Source: JBCCFC01 sp965213595 (GTDB lineage Bacteria > Chloroflexota > Anaerolineae > Caldilineales > Caldilineaceae). Taken from it: a DNA stretch of 64,000 nt. Shown here piece by piece: positions 31,247 to 39,746 of this stretch. The translations under genes and the position numbers were made by a program. The notes below the pieces were generated by a model that did not search any database, had not been told where the DNA came from, and saw only the letters and a list, made by a program, of their open reading frames with translations. The stretch is taken from assembly GCA_965213595.1 (NCBI GenBank), contig CBDBZO010000001.1, forward strand, positions 1 to 64,000. The letters are read 5' to 3'. Within the stretch, counting starts at the first letter, position 1, and each line of letters begins with the position of its first letter.

Positions 31247-32263
31247 TTACAAAAGTGCTCGGTACTTGTGCGGCCCAAAGTCCGCCTCGTAAAACTTCGA
31301 GACGGCGCGACCGGGCGGCACCAGCTCGTTGACCGTGTGGCGATCCTCCTGCGTGACTTCCACATCAAGTGCGCCCAGGTTGTCTTCGAGCTGCTCCATC
31401 GTACGCGGGCCGATGATCGGGCTGGTCACGCCCGTTTGCTCAACCGTCCACGCCAGCGCAAACTGCGCCATCGTGCAGCCCTTCTCCTCCACCACCGGCT
31501 GCAAGCCTTCGACCACGTCGTAGAGCGCCTCCGTTTTGCGGGCGGCAAAGCGGTCGTTGCCCGAAACGTCGGCGTAGCGCGCGCCTTCGGGCGAGGGATT
31601 TTCGCGCGTGTATTTGCCCGTGAGCAAGCCGCCGGCCAGCGGACTCCACGGAATCGTAGCGATGCCATAGGTCGTGCACATCGGCAGCAGGTCGCGCTCG
31701 ATGCGGCGATCCAGGATGTTGTAGGGCGGCTGCTCGCAGATAAAGCGGTTCAGCCCCAGCTCCTTCGCCACCCACAGCGCTTCCACGATCTGCCACGAGG
31801 AATACGTGCTCGTGCCGATGTAGCGCACCTTGCCGTCGCGAATCAGATCGTCGAGCGCGCGCAGCGTCTCGTCGATGGGAATGTCGGACTGGGGGCGGTG
31901 AATTTGGTAGAGGTCGATGTAGTCGGTTTGCAAGCGCTTGAGCGAGGCCTCGCACTGCTGGATGATGTGGCGACGCGAGTTGCCGCGCATGTTCGGATCG
32001 TCGTCGTCCATTACGCCGTGCACTTTGGTCGCCAGCACGATCTGGTCGCGCTTGCCGTTGCGCTGCAGCGCCGCGCCCGTTACCTCCTCGCTGCGCCCGC
32101 GGCTGTAGACGTTGGCGGTGTCGAGGAAATTGATGCCCGCGTCGATGGCGCGGTCGATGATGTCGTAGGAATCTTGCTCGGTGGTTTTGCCGCCAAACAT
32201 CATGCAGCCCAGGCAAAGCGGGCTGACTTTGACGCCCGTGCGGCCAAGCGGTCGGTAGTCCAT
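31247..32263 (-). CDS. Aldo/keto reductase
   Basis: A 338-residue AKR of the L-glyceraldehyde-3-phosphate reductase-like (YghZ/potassium-channel beta-like) branch. The start MDYRPLGRTGVKVSPLCLGCMMFGGKT is typical. Catalytic residues are Asp and Tyr in INFLDTANVYSRGRSEEVTG, Lys in IVLATKVHG and His in DYIDLYQIHRPQ. NADPH-binding motifs occur late (SPIIGPRTMEQLEDNL). A clear ribosome-binding site (AAGGAG) precedes the ATG. It is the first of two AKR genes in a row; the physiological substrate is unknown, and sugar aldehydes are plausible given the dehydratases elsewhere. Confidence 0.93.
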   Translation of the reverse strand: MDYRPLGRTGVKVSPLCLGCMMFGGKTTEQDSYDIIDRAIDAGINFLDTANVYSRGRSEEVTGAALQRNGKRDQIVLATKVHGVMDDDDPNMRGNSRRHIIQQCEASLKRLQTDYIDLYQIHRPQSDIPIDETLRALDDLIRDGKVRYIGTSTYSSWQIVEALWVAKELGLNRFICEQPPYNILDRRIERDLLPMCTTYGIATIPWSPLAGGLLTGKYTRENPSPEGARYADVSGNDRFAARKTEALYDVVEGLQPVVEEKGCTMAQFALAWTVEQTGVTSPIIGPRTMEQLEDNLGALDVEVTQEDRHTVNELVPPGRAVSKFYEADFGPHKYRALL

Positions 32264-32330
32264 GAAAATCTCCTTGGTGGAAGAGGGTTGGGTAAATTGA
32301 TGAAGCGCGGAAGGGAAAGGTGGACGTATT

Positions 32331-32404
32331 GCGTGGTGCGTGAACTGGCAGAATTACCAGTTGGTTGCTCACTCAGTTCACGCACCACGCACCACGCACC
32401 ACGC
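32331..32404. repeat. GTGCGTG-word hairpin
   Basis: GCGTGGTGCGTGAACTG pairs exactly with CAGTTCACGCACCACGC across a 26-base loop, and the right side continues as ACCACGCACCACGC. The repeated unit GTGCGTG/CACGCAC is 7 bases. It lies in the divergent gap between the AKR and PspC genes. Confidence 0.85.
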
Positions 32405-32556
32405 CAGCTTGTGTAAAATCGTCAAAATTTTCGCATAAATCTTGAAACTTTCCCGCGCCTTCTCCGTAATGTTAGATGAGAACCCAATTTCAATCGGGAA
32501 GATTACTCCGACTGCTCGCAATCGTGCGCGAGGGTCGACGATAAAGGAGAACGAAA

Positions 32557-33513
32557 GTGAATCAGAATCAATCGATGAATGACACATCCGTCAACAACAC
32601 GCGGGCAGACCGTGTGGAGAACGATGCGGAGAGAAGCGACACGATCAACGTGACCAACGAGCCGAGCGGGGAGTGGGAGAGGAGCCGGGCGGACTTTGCG
32701 CAGGGTCGAGATGCGCGCCGCACGCTCTTCCGCCACCCCAGCGCCCGCGTGCTGGGCGGCGTCTGCAGCGGCATTGCGGACTACTTTAACTGGGACCCGG
32801 CGCTGGTGCGCATTCTGTGGGTCATTGCCGCGGTGGTGTTGGCGGGGGCAGGCGGAGCTGGCGTGTGGGCCTACGTGGCGCTGTGGCTGCTGCTGCCGGT
32901 GGGGACACAGGCGACGGGCCAACTGCGTTCCCCCGCTATTTCGCTCAACACGCGCAACCTCAACCGCACGGGCTACGTGCTGATCGGCCTGGGCGTGGTG
33001 CTGTTGCTGGGCCGCATCGGCGTGCTCAACGTGCTGTGGAGCGCATTGACGGGCGTGCTCGGCCTCGTCTTCTGGCCGGCGCTGCTGATCTTTGCGGGCA
33101 TCCTGCTGCTCAGCCCGGAGGCGCGTCGCTCGTGGCGCGGCAACGCACGGGATGCGGGCCAGCGCTTTCGCCAGCGCGTGCGCAACCGCGACTGGTCGAT
33201 GAACGAGCGCTCGTTTAACAGCAGCAGCGTGCGCAGCGGCCTGCAGAATTTCCGCCAGAGGCTGCCCCTGCGCCGCAGCAGCAGCGACCGCATGATCCTG
33301 GGCGTCTGCGGCGGCATCGGCCACCGCCTCGGCATCGACCCGACCATTGTGCGCGCGGGTTGGTTTATGCTGACTATGTTCACGGCGGGCTTTGCCGCGC
33401 TCTTCTACCCGCTCGGCCTGGTACTGCCGCAGGAGGATAGCTCGCCGGTCGAGCGCATCAGCAGCGAGCCGCAGGACGCGCAGATCATCGACGGCACGGT
33501 GACGCGCGTCTAA
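32557..33513 (+). CDS. Double PspC-domain membrane protein
   Basis: A 318-residue protein starting at GTG 32557 with AAGGAGA 8 bases upstream. PspC domain 1 is about 60-115 (RVLGGVCSGIADYFNWDPALVRILWVIAAVVL). A DUF5668/LiaI-like pair of membrane segments spans about 130-185 (YVLIGLGVVLLLGRIGVL, VFWPALLIFAGILLLS). PspC domain 2 is about 248-295 (RMILGVCGGIGHRLGIDPTIVRAGWFMLTMF). PspC-type proteins sense envelope stress and regulate stress responses in other bacteria. No PspA gene is visible nearby. An intrinsic terminator follows. Confidence 0.9.
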   Translation: MNQNQSMNDTSVNNTRADRVENDAERSDTINVTNEPSGEWERSRADFAQGRDARRTLFRHPSARVLGGVCSGIADYFNWDPALVRILWVIAAVVLAGAGGAGVWAYVALWLLLPVGTQATGQLRSPAISLNTRNLNRTGYVLIGLGVVLLLGRIGVLNVLWSALTGVLGLVFWPALLIFAGILLLSPEARRSWRGNARDAGQRFRQRVRNRDWSMNERSFNSSSVRSGLQNFRQRLPLRRSSSDRMILGVCGGIGHRLGIDPTIVRAGWFMLTMFTAGFAALFYPLGLVLPQEDSSPVERISSEPQDAQIIDGTVTRV

Positions 33514-33595
33514 CCACTCGGCGGCGCGGCTTGCCGACAAGCCGCGCCGCCGACGTGACAAGATGACGAAAGCGTTTGATCTAACGCTTTCAATC

Positions 33596-33633
33596 TAAAG
33601 CGGGGCTTCTTTGCAGAAGCCCCGCTTTTTTGT
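33596..33633 (+). terminator. Intrinsic terminator after the PspC gene
   Basis: AAAGCGGGGCTTC, TTTGCA loop, GAAGCCCCGCTTTTTT: a 12-bp stem followed by six Ts, a textbook rho-independent terminator for the plus-strand gene. Confidence 0.93.
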
Positions 33634-33678
33634 CGTTACGCTGGCTTGCAGCGACAATGAGCACGCAAGCGCCGCACC

Positions 33679-33727
33679 GTGGCCACCGACATCGGCCACC
33701 GACATCGGCCACCGACATCGGCCACCG
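33679..33727. repeat. 13-base tandem repeat GGCCACCGACATC
   Basis: Three copies of GGCCACCGACATC plus a partial fourth (GGCCACCG), upstream of tpiA. It is unlike the heptamer arrays. It may lie in the tpiA leader; no role is evident. Confidence 0.85.
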
Positions 33728-33782
33728 CCCCGACGGATCCATCTATCATCCTTCATTCATCAATTTCCGGAGAAAATTCCCT

Positions 33783-34550
33783 ATGCGAACACCCATGATG
33801 GCGGGCAATTGGAAAATGAACAAGACGCCGGACGAAGCCGCCTCGCTGGCGCAGGCCATCCGCGAGCAAACATCGGACCACGGCGATGTCGACAAAGTTG
33901 TCTGCCCCACCTTTGTCTGCCTGGACGCAGTGGGCAGCGTGCTGGAGGGCAGCGATGTCGCGCTGGGTGCGCAAAATTTGCACTGGGAAGCAAGCGGGGC
34001 CTACACGGGCGAAATCAGCGCGCCGATGCTGGCGGATCTGGTCGATTACGTAATTATCGGCCACAGCGAGCGACGCCAAATGTTCGGTGAAACCGACGAA
34101 ACGGTCAACAAGAAGATGCACGCCGCGCTCGACGGCGGCCTCGTGCCCATTCTGTGCGTGGGCGAGACGCTGGCGCAGAATGAGGCGAACGAGACGCAGA
34201 ATATTGTCACCATGCAGCTTGAGCAGGCGCTGGATGGCCTGAACGCTGACCAAGTACGCCAAAGCGTGATCGCCTACGAGCCGATCTGGGCGATTGGCAC
34301 GGGGCGCGCCGCCACGGCGGAGCAGGCGCAGGAAGTCTGCGCCATGATTCGGCAAGTGGTCGGTGCGACCCACGGCGAAGAGACGGCGTCGCAAACGCGC
34401 GTTCTCTACGGCGGCAGCACCAAGCCCGCCAACATCCGCGAAATCATGCAGCAGCCGGACATTGACGGCGCGCTGATCGGCGGCGCGGCGCTGGAAGCCA
34501 AAAGCTACGGTCAGATGGTAAAAATCACGAGCGAGCTGTATAGCGAGTAA
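33783..34550 (+). CDS. tpiA: Triosephosphate isomerase
   Basis: A 255-residue glycolytic enzyme interconverting dihydroxyacetone phosphate and glyceraldehyde 3-phosphate. Catalytic residues are Lys in AGNWKMN, His in VIIGHSERR and Glu in AYEPIWAIGTGRAAT. The phosphate loop LYGGSTKPANI and GALIGGAALEA are also present. The start at 33783 has GGAGAAAATTCCC upstream; the frame runs further back only through repeat DNA. It stands alone rather than in a gap-pgk-tpi cluster and ends at a clear terminator. Confidence 0.98.
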   Translation: MRTPMMAGNWKMNKTPDEAASLAQAIREQTSDHGDVDKVVCPTFVCLDAVGSVLEGSDVALGAQNLHWEASGAYTGEISAPMLADLVDYVIIGHSERRQMFGETDETVNKKMHAALDGGLVPILCVGETLAQNEANETQNIVTMQLEQALDGLNADQVRQSVIAYEPIWAIGTGRAATAEQAQEVCAMIRQVVGATHGEETASQTRVLYGGSTKPANIREIMQQPDIDGALIGGAALEAKSYGQMVKITSELYSE

Positions 34551-34562
34551 ACGGCTCGATCC

Positions 34563-34604
34563 AACCCCCAGGGATTTTCGAAAATCCTTGGGGTCTTCTT
34601 TTTA
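34563..34604 (+). terminator. Intrinsic terminator after tpiA
   Basis: ACCCCCAGGGATTTTC and GAAAATCCTTGGGGT form a long stem with one mismatch, followed by CTTCTTTTT. It separates tpiA from the exporter gene. Confidence 0.88.
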
Positions 34605-34615
34605 GGAGACCTCAC

Positions 34616-36253
34616 ATGTCCACCATTACCCGCGAGCCGTGTGATCACGGCGTCATTCTCTCTGGCAAGCATCGGCATGATTCCGCTGCGGCACAGGTAA
34701 AAGAGCAAGACCAAGCCGAAGACGCTGTCAGCGCCAAGCCGTGGATTTTGGTGGCGACCATCGTCGGCTCGAGCATGGTCTTTATCAACGGCTCGACGGT
34801 CAACGTGGCGCTGCCCGCGCTGCAATCCCAGCTTGGCGCAAGCGTGACGGACATCCAGTGGATCATCAACGCCTACTCGCTCTTCCTCGCCTCGCTGATC
34901 TTGCTCGGCGGTTCGCTTGGCGATCACTTTGGCCGCAAGCGCCTCTTTGTCATCGGCACAATTGTCTTTACGCTGGCCTCGATCTGGTGTGGCCTAGTCA
35001 ACACGCCGCTCAACCTGATTATTGCACGCGCTGCCCAGGGCATCGGCGGCGCGCTGTTGACGCCGGGGAGCCTGGCGATTATCAGCGCTTCGTTCGAGAA
35101 GCAGGAACGCGGGCGAGCCATTGGTCTCTGGTCCGGCTTTTCAGCGCTGACTTCCGCGGTGGGGCCGCTGCTGGGCGGTTGGCTCATCGACACCTTTTCC
35201 TGGCGCTGGATTTTCTTTATCCACGTACCGCTGGCCCTTGTCGTGCTCTTCGTCACGCTGACGCGCGTGCCGGAAAGCCGCGACGACGAAGTGGCGGGCG
35301 GGCTGGACTGGGCGGGCGCGGCGCTGGCGACGCTCGGCCTGGGCTCGCTGACTTACGGCCTGATCCAGTGGAACAACAGCGGTTTAGGCAGCCCGCTCGT
35401 TTGGGGGACGCTGCTGGCCGGTGCGGCGCTGCTGGCGGCGTTTATCTGGGCGGAGTCGCGGCTAGAGTCGCCCATGGTTCCGCTCAATCTGTTCGAGTCT
35501 GGCACCTTTAGCGGCGCGAATTTACTGACCTTGCTGCTCTACACGGCGCTGGGCGGCGCGCTCTTCTTCCTGCCGCTCAACCTGCAGCAGGTACAGGGCT
35601 ACTCCGCCACGGCGGCCGGCGCGGCCCTTTTGCCCTTTATCCTCCTGATGTCGCTGCTCTCCAGCTGGACGGGCGGCCTGGTCGACTCGATTGGCGCGAA
35701 AATCCCGCTGACGGTGGGGCCGGTGATTGCGGGCGTGGGCTTTTTCCTGATGTCGCTGCCGGCCATTGGCGGCTCCTACTGGACGACCTTTTTCCTCCCG
35801 CTGTTCGTGCTCGGCCTCGGCATGGCCGTCAGCGTTGCCCCGCTGACGACGGCGGTCATGGGCGCGGTGCCAACCCATCTTGCGGGCACGGCTTCGGGCA
35901 TCAACAACGCCGTCTCGCGCATCGCCAGCCTCTTCGCCATCGCCGTGCTGGGCATTGTGATGCTCTCGATTTTCAGCGGCAATCTAACCAGCGCTCTCGC
36001 TGCCAGCGATCTGCCGGGCGAGGCACAGCAGCAGATCGAGGAGCGCCGCACCGATCTCGCGGCCATTCAGCCGCCGGAGGGCTTGAGCGAGCAGCAGGTT
36101 GACGCAGCGAATCGAGCGGTGGATGAATCATTTCTCGCGGGCTTCCGCCTCGTGATGTACGTCGCGGCGGGGCTGGCCGTCGCCAGCGGCGCGGTGGCCT
36201 GGTTGATGATTGACGACAGCGATATTGATGAGGACGACGAAGCCTTCTCGTAG
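34616..36253 (+). CDS. MFS exporter of the DHA2 (14-TMS, EmrB/QacA) family
   Basis: A 545-residue membrane protein. After a polar N-terminus of about 40 residues come some 14 hydrophobic segments. Signature motifs are STVNVALPALQSQLGASVTDIQWIINAYSL (motif D1), GGSLGDHFGRKRLFVIG (motif A) and GPLLGGWLIDTFSWRWIFFIHVPLA (motif C), diagnostic of DHA2 drug:proton antiporters. It probably exports hydrophobic or cationic toxicants. The ATG follows TTAGGAGACC. A TetR- or MarR-type regulator is usual beside such genes, but none is seen here. Confidence 0.95.
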   Translation: MSTITREPCDHGVILSGKHRHDSAAAQVKEQDQAEDAVSAKPWILVATIVGSSMVFINGSTVNVALPALQSQLGASVTDIQWIINAYSLFLASLILLGGSLGDHFGRKRLFVIGTIVFTLASIWCGLVNTPLNLIIARAAQGIGGALLTPGSLAIISASFEKQERGRAIGLWSGFSALTSAVGPLLGGWLIDTFSWRWIFFIHVPLALVVLFVTLTRVPESRDDEVAGGLDWAGAALATLGLGSLTYGLIQWNNSGLGSPLVWGTLLAGAALLAAFIWAESRLESPMVPLNLFESGTFSGANLLTLLLYTALGGALFFLPLNLQQVQGYSATAAGAALLPFILLMSLLSSWTGGLVDSIGAKIPLTVGPVIAGVGFFLMSLPAIGGSYWTTFFLPLFVLGLGMAVSVAPLTTAVMGAVPTHLAGTASGINNAVSRIASLFAIAVLGIVMLSIFSGNLTSALAASDLPGEAQQQIEERRTDLAAIQPPEGLSEQQVDAANRAVDESFLAGFRLVMYVAAGLAVASGAVAWLMIDDSDIDEDDEAFS

Positions 36254-36265
36254 CTGCGGCTTCGT

Positions 36266-36297
36266 CCGTAGTGGGAGGGCGCGCCCTCCCACTACGG
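36266..36297. repeat. Perfect 32-bp palindrome CCGTAGTGGGAGGGCG...
   Basis: Exact palindrome with no loop, 16 bases per arm (CCGTAGTGGGAGGGCG). The GTAGTGGGAGGGC core is shared with the palindrome at 22396-22435. It lies 13 bases past the exporter stop codon and may end its transcript. Confidence 0.92.
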
Positions 36298-36375
36298 TCT
36301 CAAGGTAAGCGCGAAAAGTAGACGGCCCGGCGCAAAACGCCCGCCGCTTAACCACTAAAAATTTGACTGGCGCAG

Positions 36376-36540
36376 CTAGTGTCGTGTCAAGCGTGATTTG
36401 ATGGGAATCGTAGGCGCTGCTTCCAGCTGCGCAAGCATAGACCACCCCATCGCATTGATCTAGCGAAGGGGTAGGTCACGACCGTGCGGTTGAAAACCGC
36501 ACCTACAATTCTCATCATTTCAGCCTCTACGAGACACTAG
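36376..36540. mobile_element. 165-bp MITE-like inverted-repeat element
   Basis: The ends CTAGTGTC and GACACTAG lead into about 45-bp imperfect inverted repeats: the left reads CTAGTGTCGTGTCAAGCG and the right, on the other strand, CTAGTGTCTCGTAGAGGC, both continuing into GATG-GAAT-GTAGG words. The middle has no gene. CTAG may itself be the duplicated target. It fills most of the 36254-36703 gap. Confidence 0.75.
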
Positions 36541-36703
36541 GTGATCACAAAACCAAGCAAAATGTCCCAAGCTTTTGACGCAGCACCGGGCCGATGGTAT
36601 GCTTCTCCCGCTTTTGCCAGGCAAATGATTGCAGCCCAGATGCAGGCATTGCAAATCGCACCGAGAGACAACCGCTGAGTTGCCTTTGTTTGACCCCCAA
36701 CCT

Positions 36704-37552
36704 ATGAAGCGCATTAACCTCTCCACCGCCCTCGTTCCCGCTCTATCGATTCTCGCGCTCGGCGTGCTCACTTGGCCGGTATGGATGTGGCTGTGGCACG
36801 AGTGGATGGCGAATGACTACTACAGCCACGGCCTCCTGGTGCTGCCGGTAGCCGTTTTTCTTGGCGTACAGCGCTTTCGCAACGATAAGGCGTTCGTCTG
36901 GCAAGCCGGGCGCAACAGCCTCGGCGGCGCGCTTTTGCTGGTCATCAGCCTCGCGTTGTTCCTCTACTTTCTCAACGATCGCGCGCTCTACCTCGCCGCG
37001 TTTGCCACCGTCGGCCTCATTGCCGGGCTGATTTGGACCTTTGGCGGATTGTCTGCGCTGCAACGGCTGGCCTTCCCCGTTGCCTACCTCGCGCTGATGA
37101 TTCCGCTGCCCATTGTCGAGCGGGTGACGCTGCCGCTGGCGCTCTTCACCGGCGTCTGCTCCAGCGCTCTGATCCGGCTGCTTGGCCTCGACATCAACAT
37201 CGTGGGCAATTCCGTCTCGCTGCCCAACGCCGATTTGGTGATCGGCGCGCAGTGCAGCGGCATCAATTCGATGATCGCGCTGATTGCGCTGACGACGCTG
37301 ACAGCCTACTTGCTCAACGGGCCGGCCTGGGGGCGCGTGCTGCTCGTGCTCTTGGCGATTCCGCTGGCGTTGGTTGGCAATATCCTGCGCGTGACGACGC
37401 TGTTGGTTGTCGCCCGTTCGTGGGGGGTGGACGCGGGCTTCACCTTTTACCACGACTATTCGGGGCCAATTTTCTTTGTGGTGGCGCTGCTGCTGCTGCT
37501 GCCCGCTTCGCGCGCGCTGCAGCTGCGCACGCTGCGGCTGGAGGTAATTTAA
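36704..37552 (+). CDS. Exosortase (archaeosortase/exosortase family)
   Basis: A 282-residue membrane protein from the ATG at 36704. It has about eight hydrophobic segments. The catalytic residues of the family are recognisable: Cys in VIGAQCSGINSMIALIAL, Arg in IPLALVGNILRVTTLLVVA and His in TFYHDYSGPIFF. Exosortases cut and re-anchor proteins bearing a C-terminal sorting signal (PEP-CTERM-like) at the cytoplasmic membrane, often with exopolysaccharide export. The stop is followed at once by the EpsI gene. No PEP-CTERM-like substrate is seen in the window. Confidence 0.92.
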   Translation: MKRINLSTALVPALSILALGVLTWPVWMWLWHEWMANDYYSHGLLVLPVAVFLGVQRFRNDKAFVWQAGRNSLGGALLLVISLALFLYFLNDRALYLAAFATVGLIAGLIWTFGGLSALQRLAFPVAYLALMIPLPIVERVTLPLALFTGVCSSALIRLLGLDINIVGNSVSLPNADLVIGAQCSGINSMIALIALTTLTAYLLNGPAWGRVLLVLLAIPLALVGNILRVTTLLVVARSWGVDAGFTFYHDYSGPIFFVVALLLLLPASRALQLRTLRLEVI

Positions 37553-38242
37553 GTGGCGAATAACCGGCTCAACCTCGCCGTGCTCGCGCTGCTGGTCGCG
37601 GGCGCCGCGCTGCTTTACGCACCGCGCATGGGCCTGCTGAATCAGGATCGCCCCGGCGTGGAGGCGGCGGACGGCTTCACCTATATCGCCGACCTCGACT
37701 TTTGGCAGCGTACCAATCGCGAAATTTCCGTCACCGCCAACGCGCGGCTCGATCTCGATGCGCAGCTGGACGCCGTGCCGCTGACGCTCGGTCGCTGGCA
37801 GGGCGAGGAGCGCCCCGACGACAACCAGGAAGTCGAAATCCTGCTGGAGCCGGAGCAGTACGTGCGCCGCCTCTACCAGCGCGACGACGGCCACTACATG
37901 TGGCTCTCGCTGATTGGCGGCCGCAGCTCGCAGCCCTTTCACCCACCGGATATTTGTTATGATGTGGACGGTTGGAAATTTGATATTCAGTCCAAGCCGG
38001 TGGCGTTGGCAGAAGGGGGCGAAGTTTATGGCTACTGGATGGAGGCCGAGAAGCAGTTTGAGGACAAGGATAATTTAACGCGCCACGCCGTCTTCTACTT
38101 CTACCTCTTCCCCGATGGACAGCGCAGCCTTTCAGACGGCATCGTGCTCTTCAAGCTCACCTCCCACTTGCTTGATTCCACCGAAGAGACGCTGGCCCTC
38201 CACGAAGATTTTGTGCGCAATTTGTTTTTGGCCGCGCAGTAA
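37553..38242 (+). CDS. EpsI-family exosortase-associated protein
   Basis: A 229-residue protein starting at GTG directly after the exosortase stop codon. It has an N-terminal membrane anchor (LAVLALLVAGAALLY) and then the EpsI domain: LTLGRWQGEE, QYVRRLYQRDDGHYMWLSLIGGRSSQPFHPPDICYDVDGWKF and HAVFYFYLFPDGQRSLSDGIVLFKLTS. EpsI domains occur fused to or beside exosortases in many phyla, and their biochemical role is unsettled. Immediate adjacency implies translational coupling. Confidence 0.92.
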   Translation: MANNRLNLAVLALLVAGAALLYAPRMGLLNQDRPGVEAADGFTYIADLDFWQRTNREISVTANARLDLDAQLDAVPLTLGRWQGEERPDDNQEVEILLEPEQYVRRLYQRDDGHYMWLSLIGGRSSQPFHPPDICYDVDGWKFDIQSKPVALAEGGEVYGYWMEAEKQFEDKDNLTRHAVFYFYLFPDGQRSLSDGIVLFKLTSHLLDSTEETLALHEDFVRNLFLAAQ

Positions 38243-38330
38243 ACTAAACCGCCATGTCATTTTCTCCATCAAACGAAATAGGCCGCGCGCGGAGCCGACG
38301 AGGGACCAAAATTACGTGGAGTCATCGTAC

Positions 38331-38403
38331 TTTGTCATTCCCGCCTTCACGGGAATCCACTCGTTTGCCAAGCATGGATTCCTGCCTTCGCGGGAATGAC
38401 AAA
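38331..38403. repeat. ATTCCCGCC...GGGAAT dispersed repeat
   Basis: GTCATTCCCGCCTTCACGGGAATCC and GCATGGATTCCTGCCTTCGCGGGAATGAC are two facing units that can pair with each other. Similar units occur at 51645-51812 and, degraded, near 25950. The right unit overlaps the apparent start of the next coding sequence. Confidence 0.8.
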
Positions 38404-38952
38404 TTTCGTCCCCTCGTGCTTGCTGGCATTCTTCTTCTGCTAACCGCCGCCTGCGCCGCACCCGCCAACACCGTCGACGCGCCCGACGTGGCCGAAGCGC
38501 AGATCGAGCGCGGCTCGTGCGGCGTCGCGAGCGTGGAGGCGGCGGGCGAGACGCTGACCGACGAAGCCGCCGTCGAGGCCGTGTTGCGGGCCGAAGGGGC
38601 GCGCGTGGTGGCACAGGAGATCAACCCGCTGATGGGGCTGTGGGCCGAGGAGAGCCAGGTTGTCGACGCGGCGGGCACGCCCGACGACGAGAGCGACGAC
38701 CAGCGCTGGATCGGCGTCGACGCGATCCGCAATCGCTACGTGCGCGTCGTCTTCCCCGGCGCACCCAGCCTCGCCCAACCCGCCGACCTCGACGTTTCGT
38801 TCATGGAAGAAGAGGGCACACCGCGCGCCGTCGTGACGGCGACAACGCAAATCGGCGACGAAGTCTCGCCCGCTGGCGACCGCTGGACGCTCGTGCAGCA
38901 GGACGGCTGCTGGCTGATTGAAAGCCTGACCTACAATCTCGAAACCCCGTAA
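38374..38952 (+). CDS. Putative lipoprotein in the exosortase operon
   Basis: About 192 residues if started at ATG 38374; a GTG near 38419 (VLAGILLLLTAACA) is an alternative. From 38419 onward the protein has a clean lipoprotein signal ending in TAAC. In the longer version the first 15 residues (MDSCLRGNDKFRPLV) are encoded by the dispersed ATTCCCG repeat. The mature part resembles the NTF2-like/SnoaL fold (VLRAEGARVVAQEINPLMGLW, WTLVQQDGCWLIESLTYN). No catalytic residues are obvious. It lies between EpsI and an HExxH membrane protein on the same strand. Confidence 0.65.
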   Translation: MDSCLRGNDKFRPLVLAGILLLLTAACAAPANTVDAPDVAEAQIERGSCGVASVEAAGETLTDEAAVEAVLRAEGARVVAQEINPLMGLWAEESQVVDAAGTPDDESDDQRWIGVDAIRNRYVRVVFPGAPSLAQPADLDVSFMEEEGTPRAVVTATTQIGDEVSPAGDRWTLVQQDGCWLIESLTYNLETP

Positions 38953-38984
38953 CGCAATTCGCTGCTTCATCCCCACTCCACGCC

Positions 38985-39746
38985 GTGGTCAACCTTGCCG
39001 CTCTGCTTTCCGCCCTGCTGCTCTGTGCGCTTGCGCTGCTGCTGCTGGCCTGGCTCAGCCAGCAAATCACCATCTATCTCCAAGTGCTCATCTACCGGCT
39101 CACCCGGTCGGAAGAATTGGCCTATGTCGTCTACTTTCTGATTTTCCTACCGGGCGTCGTCGTACACGAAGGGGCGCACTGGGGCATGGCGAAGCTGCTG
39201 GGGCTGAAGACGGGCAAATTTCGCGTCTGGCCCAAGCGACAGCGCAAACATCTGCTGCTGGGCAGCGTCTCCGTTCAGCCCGGCGGCCCCTGGCGCGACA
39301 GCCTGGTCGGCATGGCCCCGCTGCTGGTGGGGTCGCTAATTGTGGGCGCAATTGCCGGAGCGGTTTTCGACGCCCAAGGGATTGCGCGGTCGCTCGTGCG
39401 CGGCGAATGGCGGCTGCTGGGCACGGGGCTGCGCGCCATCCTCACCCAGCCGGACGGTGCGCTTTGGCTTTACCTCACCTTCACCGTCGCCAACGCCATG
39501 CTGCCCAGCGAGCCGGATCGCGAGCCGGTCAAGCCCGTGCTGCTCTATATTGGCGGCGGTGCGCTGCTCTACATTTTGATCGGCCTGCCGCTGACGGCGC
39601 TCAACGCGGCGCTCAACGGGCTGGTGGGGCCGCTGGAGAGTTTATTTGGGGCGCTGCTTTTTGTGCTGCTCGTGGACGCGCTGGTCGCTCTGATTTTGTT
39701 TGGGGTGGATTGGGCAGTCGGATCGGTGGTGCCGCTGGAGCAGTAG
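38985..39746 (+). CDS. Membrane protein with HExxH motif (M50-like)
   Basis: A 253-residue membrane protein starting at GTG 38985. It has about six hydrophobic segments. The second region contains FLPGVVVHEGAHWGMAKLLGLKTGKFRVWP, with an HEGAH (HExxH) zinc-binding motif placed at a membrane helix as in site-2-type (M50) peptidases. A clear LDG motif for the third ligand is not obvious; NAMLPSEPDREP is a possible equivalent region. It may cut membrane proteins, or be a non-catalytic relative. It lies 32 bases after the lipoprotein gene, in the exosortase group. Confidence 0.7.
   Translation: MVNLAALLSALLLCALALLLLAWLSQQITIYLQVLIYRLTRSEELAYVVYFLIFLPGVVVHEGAHWGMAKLLGLKTGKFRVWPKRQRKHLLLGSVSVQPGGPWRDSLVGMAPLLVGSLIVGAIAGAVFDAQGIARSLVRGEWRLLGTGLRAILTQPDGALWLYLTFTVANAMLPSEPDREPVKPVLLYIGGGALLYILIGLPLTALNAALNGLVGPLESLFGALLFVLLVDALVALILFGVDWAVGSVVPLEQ

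Noticed and set aside
36376..36540. Riboswitch or structured leader for the exosortase operon
   Set aside because: The fold is explained by terminal inverted repeats ending in CTAG, and no known riboswitch core is recognisable.
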